Of a stretch of DNA of 53,653 bases, positions 1 to 6,998 are shown piece after piece. The position numbers and the translations under genes were made by a program. A model generated the notes under the pieces. It was not told the origin of the DNA. It made no database searches and was given only the letters and a program-made list of their open reading frames with translations. This DNA is from Paraburkholderia unamae (GTDB lineage: Bacteria; Pseudomonadota; Gammaproteobacteria; Burkholderiales; Burkholderiaceae), in contig NZ_QLSU01000052.1 of NCBI RefSeq assembly GCF_003268775.1, positions 1 to 53,653 of the forward strand, written 5' to 3'. Position 1 is the first letter of the stretch, and each line of letters begins with the position of its first letter.

Positions 1-120
1 CCTGCTCAAAGGTTGAGCAGGGCATTCAATCACGTGGGTCAAAATTCGATGAAAACTACATGTCTAGGTGGGTCAATTCTGGGTGAACGTCAACAGGGTA
101 ACTGCGCATGCATTGCGCGC
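1..120. mobile_element. Possible end of an IS21-type insertion sequence
   Basis: The sequence shows a perfect 9-bp hairpin (1-9 with 13-21, 3-nt loop), then two related copies of a motif starting GTGGGTCAA at 34-56 and 68-90 (second half ATTCGATGAAAAC versus TTCTGGGTGAACG). Tandem inner terminal repeats of this kind are a feature of IS21-family ends, and the hairpin could terminate the transposase operon lying to the left, outside the window. The family assignment is inference; no transposase reading frame is present here. The rest of the gap to 215 shows no gene. Confidence 0.35.
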
Positions 121-215
121 AGGCCCCGATTGCTCGCTGGGGGGCAGTAGTCGGCCAGTTTGAGACATTCGATCGAGGCAGCAAGATCGTTGACGACAAT
201 GGGCTGAGTGCCGCT

Positions 216-1394
216 TTATCGCGGTGAAGTCCGAAGAAGGGTCTTCGGGAGGATCAGTGCAGCCGCCGCGAAGCCTAACCCACCGATACTTCCGAACGCA
301 GTCCACGTTTCGAGCGATGTTGCGTTCATGATCAGCCAGCTGCCGCAGTAGTATCCCGCTGCGCCAGCAAGTGCCCCTGTGGCACTCAACACGCCAAAGA
401 ATGTGGCCTGACTTCCGTCAACAGCCAGCGAGCCAGTCATCGTTTCCAGTGCCGGAAGCATGGTCGTCTCAATAACCGTATATCCGGCGACGAACAAAAG
501 AAACCATGCAAGGTTATTGAACGCAGCTACGCTGCTGAAGGCAATCGCGGCCGCCAGATAGGCATACGCGGTCGAAGTCGTGGGATTTAACCGGACAAGC
601 CAGCGCTTCGCGGACAGCATGAATGCCAGTCCGATGACGCCGTTCACAACGTAGACAGCCGATGCCGCGTGCGGACCCGCAAGACGCCCTGCATACAGGG
701 GAAAGGCAACGTAAAGCTGCGGGAATAGAAAGAACCATGGAAAGGAAACCACGATCAAGCGCCATAAATCGCGGTGAGTCGCAGCCGTGCGCAGGCTTGC
801 AAAAACGGCACGGCGGCCCGATGTTTCGAGAGCTTCGACTGTTAACCGCAACACAGTCGCGCCCAGCAAGCCAAACAAAAGAGCACTTCCAACGAATGCA
901 AAACGGACATCGATCAGACTCGCCAGTCCGCCGATTATTGGGCCGACTGCCGTTCCCATGTTCAGCATTTGGTTGTTGGCTGCGAACAGGTCAGAAAGCG
1001 ATGCTCTCGGTTGGCGAGCCAGAATTCCGTACAGACCGGCCTCGTAACATGCAACGCCAGATCCGGCGGTAAAGGCAAAGCACACCCATGCAGTTACGTC
1101 AGTTGCGTAGCCGAAGCCAAGAAATCCCACCGCCCTCAACCAGAGCCCCAACACAATGAGCCGCCGGGAGCCAAAGCGGTCCGCCACCGCGCCGGCGATC
1201 AGCGGTAGCGCCTGTGCCGAAAGCATGTTCGCCGACATGACGGTTGCAAGCGCAACCGAGTTGAAACGCAGCGTCGTCGACATGTACAACGCGAGCAGTG
1301 GAACACTCATAAAGTGCGAAGCATTCATCACACCCTGCATGCGCAACAATGCCCGAATGTCGGGCGAGAAGGTCGAATTGGCCGATGCGTGCAT
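216..1394 (-). CDS. MFS transporter
   Basis: A 392-residue inner-membrane protein of the major facilitator superfamily, composed of about twelve hydrophobic segments. The conserved MFS loop between helices 2 and 3 is visible as GAVADRFGSRR, and a second glycine-rich helix pair follows (MGTAVGPIIGG). MFS members of this type export or import small molecules by proton coupling; the substrate cannot be read from the sequence. The start chosen is the ATG at 1394 (MHASANS). An upstream extension is open to 1622 but has no transporter character and would run through the divergent regulator gene. The neighbour is a divergent CGNR-type regulator, and an inverted repeat lies between the two starts, so local repression by that regulator is likely. 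Confidence 0.85.
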   Translation of the reverse strand: MHASANSTFSPDIRALLRMQGVMNASHFMSVPLLALYMSTTLRFNSVALATVMSANMLSAQALPLIAGAVADRFGSRRLIVLGLWLRAVGFLGFGYATDVTAWVCFAFTAGSGVACYEAGLYGILARQPRASLSDLFAANNQMLNMGTAVGPIIGGLASLIDVRFAFVGSALLFGLLGATVLRLTVEALETSGRRAVFASLRTAATHRDLWRLIVVSFPWFFLFPQLYVAFPLYAGRLAGPHAASAVYVVNGVIGLAFMLSAKRWLVRLNPTTSTAYAYLAAAIAFSSVAAFNNLAWFLLFVAGYTVIETTMLPALETMTGSLAVDGSQATFFGVLSATGALAGAAGYYCGSWLIMNATSLETWTAFGSIGGLGFAAAALILPKTLLRTSPR

Positions 1395-1405
1395 CTTGCG
1401 CTCAT

Positions 1406-1433
1406 GTAACCATCGTAGTATTTTGATGGTTAC
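1406..1433. promoter_or_regulatory. Perfect 9-bp inverted repeat between MFS and CGNR genes
   Basis: GTAACCATC (1406-1414) and GATGGTTAC (1425-1433) are exact reverse complements separated by 10 nt, and sit in the 72-bp gap between the two divergent start codons. The position and symmetry fit a dimeric repressor operator controlling both genes. The CGNR protein encoded at 1467 is the obvious candidate; that link is inference. Confidence 0.6.
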
Positions 1434-1466
1434 GTAAACTCTGCGCTTTTGCAATACGGAGAGGCA

Positions 1467-2036
1467 ATGCCGGACCACAATCAGACTGCGCCGGGAGAGC
1501 TTGAAGCGGTGCGGCGGTTCATCAATACGTGGTCGATTCCAAACGACACGCGTAAGGCGACAGATGCACTGCCGGAATTGGCCCGCGCACCCGGAAGGTG
1601 GAACACTGAATTTCCGCGCCAACCGAGGTCGAGAGCCGACTCGCTGGACAGGCTACAACGGCTGCGCGCAGATTTGCGCAGCGCGTGCGACGGGGAACCC
1701 TCAGGCGACGAGGCACTGAACAAGTGGTTCAGCAGTGCCGCACTGGGTGTAAAAGCCCGATGGGAGGGTGGCACTACGAAGTTGGTCGTCGAATCGTCAG
1801 AAGCGAGCTTCGTGGGCTATATCGTAGCGGTGGTCGCAAATGCCATTGCGGCCGGCGATTGGCCACGTCTAAAGACTTGTCCCGATTGCCAGTGGGCCTT
1901 TTACGATCACACCCGGAACGGGAAAAAGCGCTGGTGCGGTATGACAAAAGGAGGGCCTGGCGGCAGGGCGTGCGGCACCATAGCTAAGGTCACAGCATAC
2001 CGCGCTCGCGAGGCAATGAAGACTGGCGTTGCTTGA
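1467..2036 (+). CDS. CGNR zinc-finger (ABATE-domain) transcriptional regulator
   Basis: A 189-residue protein with the C-terminal signature of the CGNR family: CPDCQWAFYDHTRNGKKRWC, then a cysteine followed by a KVTAYRAR tail. In typical members the second half reads CxM..CGNRxK; here the segment between the WC and the last cysteine is longer and the CGNR tetrad is replaced by CGTI. The four cysteines needed for zinc are still present. The N-terminal two thirds would be the ABATE-type ligand-sensing domain. The start is the ATG at 1467, preceded by GGAGAGG; a TTG at 1449 is less likely. Divergent to an MFS transporter, a common arrangement for local efflux regulators. Confidence 0.75.
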   Translation: MPDHNQTAPGELEAVRRFINTWSIPNDTRKATDALPELARAPGRWNTEFPRQPRSRADSLDRLQRLRADLRSACDGEPSGDEALNKWFSSAALGVKARWEGGTTKLVVESSEASFVGYIVAVVANAIAAGDWPRLKTCPDCQWAFYDHTRNGKKRWCGMTKGGPGGRACGTIAKVTAYRAREAMKTGVA

Positions 2037-2448
2037 CGTGTTTTTGCCGACGACTGGTTGCTGCGCGGTCTTTGGTCGCGCGGCACCGCCTCATTGAACG
2101 TCCGCTTTGCGGAACGCTGATTGTCCCTTGTGGGTCGGGTTGCGTCAGTCCGCTCTTCAAATTCATCGCCGGAAAGCGGCCAGTGGAGTTGAGCTTCCCG
2201 GAAGCGGCCAGTCGGCAGTGCGTACTCCCGACCCTGAGCTGCCGTTTGCCCCCGCGCGCCACAATGGCCGTTATGGTGCAAAAAGCGGCCAGTCCTTCCT
2301 CTCCGACCATGAGGTTGCCGTTGCGGAAGTCGCTATGGACGGGCGTGGGTCGCAGCGGCGCAGCCACTGGAACGCGAGTTCGAACACCGGATTCGCCGAC
2401 CCGTAATCCGTCGTCATGGGCAGGACAACGGCTTCCGCGACATCGCGT
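2037..2448. repeat. Gene-free stretch with three AAGCGGCCAGT copies
   Basis: About 410 bp without a convincing gene. AAGCGGCCAGT occurs three times in the same orientation (2174-2184, 2202-2212, 2283-2293), embedded in sequence resembling the degenerate dispersed intergenic repeats seen elsewhere in the window. Function unknown. Confidence 0.4.
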
Positions 2449-3282
2449 TTAGAAGTTCCCGCCGGGACCGCCGCCGCAATAGAGAACTTGTCCCGAGAGA
2501 TAGTTGGAGTCCGGCATGCAAAGGAAGCAGATCGGGCCCGCAGCTTCGAGCGCTGTGCCGGGGCGTCCGAGCGGGATCATCTTTTTCGATTTTTCGACCA
2601 GCGCCTCGCTGATGCCAACCTTGATCTCGCGGCCTTCGATATTGACTGTCGCACTCTCCTCGCCGGCGAAGGGAACGGTCAGGCGCGTTTCGATATGACC
2701 AAAGGCAACCGCATTCACGTTGACTTTCAGTCGGCCCCATTCCTTCGCGAGCGTCTTTGTCATGCCGAGGATGCCTGCTTTAGCGGCCGAGTAATTGATC
2801 TGGCCGGGATTGCCTCCGGCGGCGCCCGACGAGATATTAACGATCTTGCGAAATACCTCACGCCCTTCGGCGGCTTCGCTTTTTGCGGCAGCGCTGATAA
2901 CCGGGTAGGCGGCGCGCAGGATGCGAAACGGCGCAGTGAGATGGCAGTCGATGATGGCGTGCCATTGTTCGTCGGACATCTTCTGGATCACGTTGTCCCA
3001 GGTGAAGCCAGCGTTGTTCACGATTATGTCAACGCCGCTGAAGTTATCGACCGCAGTGCCGACGAGCCGTGCTGCGAAGTCGTCCGCCGTGACGCTCCCG
3101 ACACAGGCGACGGCCTCGCCACCTTGCGACCGGATAAGTTCGACGACTTCGTTTGCTGGTTCCGTATCGAGGTCGTTGATCACGACGCGGGCGCCGTCCG
3201 CGGCCAGTTTCAGTGCGACTTCACGGCCAATGCCGCGTCCCGACCCCGTGACGATAGCGGTCTTCCCTGCAAGCTTGCTCAT
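2449..3282 (-). CDS. SDR-family oxidoreductase (3-hydroxyacyl-CoA dehydrogenase-like)
   Basis: A 277-residue classical short-chain dehydrogenase/reductase. The cofactor glycine motif TGSGRGIG is at residues 12-19, the NNAG motif at 89-92, the catalytic serine region at S151-S152, and the YxxxK pair is Y164 and K168. D37 after the second beta strand suggests NAD(H) preference. The inserted stretch around 130-145 and the DLD at 37-39 resemble the SDR domains of multifunctional beta-oxidation (MFE-2/17-beta-HSD4-like) enzymes, so oxidation of a 3-hydroxyacyl-CoA is a reasonable role; this is inference. It is divergent from the thiolase gene at 3516 and part of the acyl-CoA catabolic cluster. The start has only a weak ribosome-binding site. 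Confidence 0.85.
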   Translation of the reverse strand: MSKLAGKTAIVTGSGRGIGREVALKLAADGARVVINDLDTEPANEVVELIRSQGGEAVACVGSVTADDFAARLVGTAVDNFSGVDIIVNNAGFTWDNVIQKMSDEQWHAIIDCHLTAPFRILRAAYPVISAAAKSEAAEGREVFRKIVNISSGAAGGNPGQINYSAAKAGILGMTKTLAKEWGRLKVNVNAVAFGHIETRLTVPFAGEESATVNIEGREIKVGISEALVEKSKKMIPLGRPGTALEAAGPICFLCMPDSNYLSGQVLYCGGGPGGNF

Positions 3283-3348
3283 ACGCGGATTCCTTGAATT
3301 TCATTGGATGACGGGATGATTGTGCGGATCAGGGAGACCCCATGTCTG

Positions 3349-3404
3349 CGTTCGAACGATCGAATTTCAGCGGAGGTTCCGAGATGGTCCAAACGAACGG
3401 TTCG
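3349..3404. promoter_or_regulatory. CGTTCG/CGAACG palindromes in SDR-thiolase divergent region
   Basis: A perfect 10-bp palindrome CGTTCGAACG lies at 3349-3358, and CGAAC-G-GTTCG follows at 3394-3404. The same half-site recurs in the divergent region between the MalT-like regulator and an acyl-CoA dehydrogenase (9756-9785). This suggests a shared operator for the cluster's regulator; no binding data are available. Confidence 0.4.
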
Positions 3405-3515
3405 CCGTAGGCCGGCGCAGTGCAGGCGAGCGCCAGATTGCTCCATTCGACCGTCGATCCATGCGTGCAAGGCAAGTCAAACTCGCCGCATATCTCACAT
3501 CGAAGGAGTATCTCC

Positions 3516-4700
3516 ATGGGTAACAAGGTTGTTGTCGCCGGCGTCGGCATGATCCCGTTCACCAAGCCTGGGGCGAGCGACGACTATCACGTGATGGGGG
3601 CAGCGGCGGCCGCCGCAGCGCTTGCCGACGCGAGCATTGACTATCGCCTCGTCGATCAGGCCTTCGTGGGATACGTGTACGGCGATTCGACCTGTGGACA
3701 GGCCGCGGTCTATGGCGTCGGGTTGACGGGCATTCCGGTCGTCAATGTGAACAACAATTGCTCGACGGGTTCGACCGCGCTTTTTCTGGCGCGGCAGGCT
3801 GTGGAGAGCGGCGCAATCGAGTGCGCCATTGCGCTCGGCTTTGAGCAGATGGCTCCCGGGGCGCTGAAGGGCGCCTATACGGACCGCACGCCGCCAATGG
3901 CGCGGCACGCCGAAGTCATGGAGGGCCTGCAGGGTCTCGATCCGAACGCACCCTGTGCCGCACAGTTCTTCGGGGGCGCCGGGCGTGCCTATATGCAGAA
4001 GTACGGAATTGCGCGCGAGACGTTTGCGCGCATTTCAGTGAAGGCACGCCAGCATGCTGCACGTAATCCGTTGGCGGTGTTCCGCAATACCGTGACGCTC
4101 GAAGAGGTGATGGCGGCGCCATCCGTCTTCGACCCGCTCACCCAGCTGCAATGCTGCCCGCCGACCTGCGGAGCGGCGGCCGCGGTGATTTGCAGCGAAG
4201 CGTTCGCGCGCCGGCACGGCCTGGATACGAGCGTGGCCATTGCCGGCCAGGCAATGACCACGGACCGCGCGAGCACGTTCGACGATGGCGACATGCGCAA
4301 GGTCGTGGGCTACGACATGACGGTCGACGCGGCCGCCAAGGTTTACGCGCAGGCCGGCATCGGCCCCCAGGATGTCGACGTGGTCGAACTGCACGACTGC
4401 TTCACCGCGAACGAATTGATCACGTATGAGGGTCTCGGGCTGACGCCGGAAGGCACCGCCGAGAAGTTCATTCTCGACGGCGACAACACCTACGGTGGTC
4501 GCGTGGTGACCAATCCGTCCGGTGGTTTGCTGTCGAAGGGGCATCCGCTTGGCGCGACGGGACTCGCCCAATGCTACGAATTGACCCAGCAGTTGCGCGG
4601 GACGGCGGATGCGCGCCAGGTGGAAGGCGCACGCATCGCGCTGCAGCACAACCTGGGGCTTGGCGGCGCCTGCGTCGTCACGCTTTACGTGAAGCAGTAA
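3516..4700 (+). CDS. Lipid-transfer-type thiolase (SCP-x/acetyl-CoA acetyltransferase family)
   Basis: A 394-residue thiolase-fold enzyme. The nucleophilic cysteine is C82 in NNNCSTGS, the second active-site motif is ELHDCFTANE, and the C-terminal GHPLGATG motif holds H343. The order and spacing match the SCP2/lipid-transfer thiolases, which cleave 3-oxoacyl-CoA, often with branched or cyclic side chains, and lack the second catalytic cysteine of classical thiolases. The start is the ATG at 3516 with AAGGAG eight bases upstream; the frame is open further upstream but is not thiolase-like. It is followed after 20 bp by an acyl-CoA dehydrogenase, so the two are probably co-transcribed and serve the same degradation pathway. 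Confidence 0.9.
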   Translation: MGNKVVVAGVGMIPFTKPGASDDYHVMGAAAAAAALADASIDYRLVDQAFVGYVYGDSTCGQAAVYGVGLTGIPVVNVNNNCSTGSTALFLARQAVESGAIECAIALGFEQMAPGALKGAYTDRTPPMARHAEVMEGLQGLDPNAPCAAQFFGGAGRAYMQKYGIARETFARISVKARQHAARNPLAVFRNTVTLEEVMAAPSVFDPLTQLQCCPPTCGAAAAVICSEAFARRHGLDTSVAIAGQAMTTDRASTFDDGDMRKVVGYDMTVDAAAKVYAQAGIGPQDVDVVELHDCFTANELITYEGLGLTPEGTAEKFILDGDNTYGGRVVTNPSGGLLSKGHPLGATGLAQCYELTQQLRGTADARQVEGARIALQHNLGLGGACVVTLYVKQ

Positions 4701-4720
4701 AGGTACGGAGTACGAAAACC

Positions 4721-5869
4721 ATGGACACTCGCAATTCGCCCTGGATTACCGAAGACCTCGTTATTTTCCAGGATGCCATACGCCGGTTCGTCGCTCGTGA
4801 ACTCGTTCCGAACGAAGAGCGATGGGCAAAGCAGCAGCAGGTGGACAGAGAGGCCTGGCTGAAAGCCGGAGAAGTCGGGATGCTGTGTCCCAGCATCCCC
4901 GAAGAATACGGCGGCGGTGGCGGCACGTTCGCACACGACGCGATTATCACGCTGGAACAGACCCGTGCGGGCACGGCCAGTCTCGGGACCAACGTCCATA
5001 GCGGCATAGTTGCCCATTACCTGCTTCGCTATGCCACGGAAGAGCAGAAGCAGCGATGGCTGCCGAAGATGGCGCGTGGCGAGCTCATCGGCGCGATTGC
5101 GATGTCCGAACCGGGTGCCGGATCGGACCTCCAGGCGATCAAGATGCGCGCGGTGCGCGACGGCGATCACTACGTGCTCAACGGCTCGAAGACGTTCATC
5201 ACGAACGGCATTCTTGCGGACTTGATTCTCGTCGTCGCGAAGACTGACCCGGCAAAAGGCAGCAAGGGAACGTCGATTGTGGTGCTGGAGACTGCGCAAG
5301 CCGAAGGCTTCCGCCGTGGGCGCAACCTCGAAAAGATCGGCCTGAAAGGCAACGACACGGCCGAGCTGTTCTTCGACGATGTGCGCGTTCCTTGCGAGAA
5401 CCTGCTGGGCCCTGAGGAGGGCAAGGGATTCGTGCAGCTCATGCAGCAGTTGCCCCAGGAGCGCATGATCATTGCGCTCGGCGCGCTCGCCACGATGGAA
5501 CGCGCGCTGGAGGAAACGATCGCGTACGTGCGCGATCGCAAGGTGTTCGGCCAATCGTTGCTCGACTTGCAGAACACCCGTTTCCGGCTGGCCGAATGCA
5601 AGACTGTGGCAACGATCGCGCGCACCTTCGTGGACGACTGCATGCAAAAGGTGCTGCGCGGGGAACTCGATCCCGAGACCGCCGCCATGGCCAAGTGGTG
5701 GTCCACGCAGCGCAGCTGCGAAGTCGTCGACGAGTGTCTTCAGCTCCACGGCGGCTATGGCTACATGATGGAGTACCCGATTGCGCGGCTGTATCTGAAC
5801 GCCCGGGTCAGCAAGATCTTCGGCGGCTCCAACGAAATCATGAAGGAACTGGTGGCGCGGACGTTGTGA
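4721..5869 (+). CDS. Acyl-CoA dehydrogenase
   Basis: A 382-residue flavoenzyme of the acyl-CoA dehydrogenase family, introducing the alpha-beta double bond into acyl-CoA. The first family signature is seen as AMSEPGAGSDLQAIKMRA, and the C-terminal signature QLHGGYGYMMEYPIAR ends with the expected catalytic glutamate (E351), followed by KIFGGSNEIM. Length and residues indicate a complete active enzyme. The start is the ATG at 4721 with an upstream GGAG. It lies between the thiolase and the nitronate-monooxygenase-like gene on the same strand. Chain-length or ring specificity cannot be read. Confidence 0.92.
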   Translation: MDTRNSPWITEDLVIFQDAIRRFVARELVPNEERWAKQQQVDREAWLKAGEVGMLCPSIPEEYGGGGGTFAHDAIITLEQTRAGTASLGTNVHSGIVAHYLLRYATEEQKQRWLPKMARGELIGAIAMSEPGAGSDLQAIKMRAVRDGDHYVLNGSKTFITNGILADLILVVAKTDPAKGSKGTSIVVLETAQAEGFRRGRNLEKIGLKGNDTAELFFDDVRVPCENLLGPEEGKGFVQLMQQLPQERMIIALGALATMERALEETIAYVRDRKVFGQSLLDLQNTRFRLAECKTVATIARTFVDDCMQKVLRGELDPETAAMAKWWSTQRSCEVVDECLQLHGGYGYMMEYPIARLYLNARVSKIFGGSNEIMKELVARTL

Positions 5870-5993
5870 GCCCGAGCACGGGCAGGCTCGTCGTTTTACT
5901 CGAATCACGCGGTGGCGAGTCCCTTGAAGGATCCGTGACACACGGCACCAACGGGGGGCTTTTGCTCGCCGCAACTGAACGGAGCATCTGGCG

Positions 5994-6974
5994 ATGAACG
6001 CCATGCGCACACGCATCACCGATTTGCTGGGCATTCGCTACCCCGTCATTCAGGGCGGCATGATGTGGGTCGGCTACGCCGAAATGGCGGCTGCGGTTTC
6101 CAATGCTGGCGGCCTCGGCATTCTCACCGCGCTTAGCCAGCCCACTCCCGACGATCTCGCGCGCGAAATCGAACGGTGTCGCAGCATGACCGATCAACCC
6201 TTCGGCGTGAACCTCACGATTCTTCCGTCGATCAATCCGCCGCCGTATGAGCGTTACCTCGACGTCGTTATCGACAGTGGCGTGAAGATCCTCGAGACCG
6301 CCGGCAACAATCCCCGGGCCTTCATCGACAAGGCGAAAGCTGCGGGTGTTCGGATCATTCACAAGTGCGTGGCGCTGCGTCATGCACTTTCGGCTGAACG
6401 CAACGGCGTAGATGCGGTGTCGATCGACGGTTTCGAATGTGCGGGACATCCCGGCGAGGACGACGTGCCGGGACTCGTGCTGATCCCGCTTGCGGCGCGC
6501 CGTCTGAAAATACCCGTAATTGCGTCCGGCGGTATCGCGGACGGTCGCGGCATGGCTGCTGCGCTGGCGCTGGGCGCAGAGGGCGTCAATATGGGCACAC
6601 GGTTTTGTGCGACGCGCGAAGCGCCCATTCACAGCAACATCAAGCAAGCCATTGTCGCCGCCACCGAGCGTGACACGCGACTGATCTTTCGCACGCTGAA
6701 CAATACGGCGCGCGTTTTACGGAATCGGGTTTCCGAGGAGGTCGTGGAAATCGAGCGCCGCCCCGGCGGTGCGCGTTTCGATGACATCCGGCACCTCGTG
6801 GCGGGCGCCCGCGGGCGGGCGGCGCTAGCGTCGGGTGACCCGGACGGCGGCATCGTCACGGCTGGCCAGTGTGCCGGACTGATCGACGACGTACCGACGT
6901 GTGCGGAGCTGATCGAGCGGATGGTCGCCGAATGCCGTGCCCAGCTAGGCGTGGCCACCGGCTATTTCGCTTGA
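5994..6974 (+). CDS. Nitronate monooxygenase / 2-nitropropane dioxygenase family flavoprotein
   Basis: A 326-residue TIM-barrel FMN enzyme. Visible family features are the N-terminal YPVIQGGMMW, the internal GFECAGHPGEDD, and the FMN phosphate region PVIASGGIADGRG followed by GVNMGTRF. Family members oxidise nitronates, but relatives within acyl-CoA clusters act differently (for example IpdC in steroid ring degradation), and the context here favours a role in breakdown of a CoA-linked substrate rather than nitroalkane detoxification. That preference is inference. ATG at 5994 follows GGAGCATCTGGCG; a second ATG three codons later is possible. The gene ends 24 bp before the convergent regulator gene, with no clear terminator between them. 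Confidence 0.85.
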   Translation: MNAMRTRITDLLGIRYPVIQGGMMWVGYAEMAAAVSNAGGLGILTALSQPTPDDLAREIERCRSMTDQPFGVNLTILPSINPPPYERYLDVVIDSGVKILETAGNNPRAFIDKAKAAGVRIIHKCVALRHALSAERNGVDAVSIDGFECAGHPGEDDVPGLVLIPLAARRLKIPVIASGGIADGRGMAAALALGAEGVNMGTRFCATREAPIHSNIKQAIVAATERDTRLIFRTLNNTARVLRNRVSEEVVEIERRPGGARFDDIRHLVAGARGRAALASGDPDGGIVTAGQCAGLIDDVPTCAELIERMVAECRAQLGVATGYFA

Positions 6975-6998
6975 TGCGGCGTTGACGTGCAACTCGCG

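Noticed and set aside
4685..6034. A 449-codon minus-strand frame opposite the acyl-CoA dehydrogenase
   Set aside because: Histidine- and arginine-rich shadow translation with no domain, opposite a gene with a complete active-site signature.
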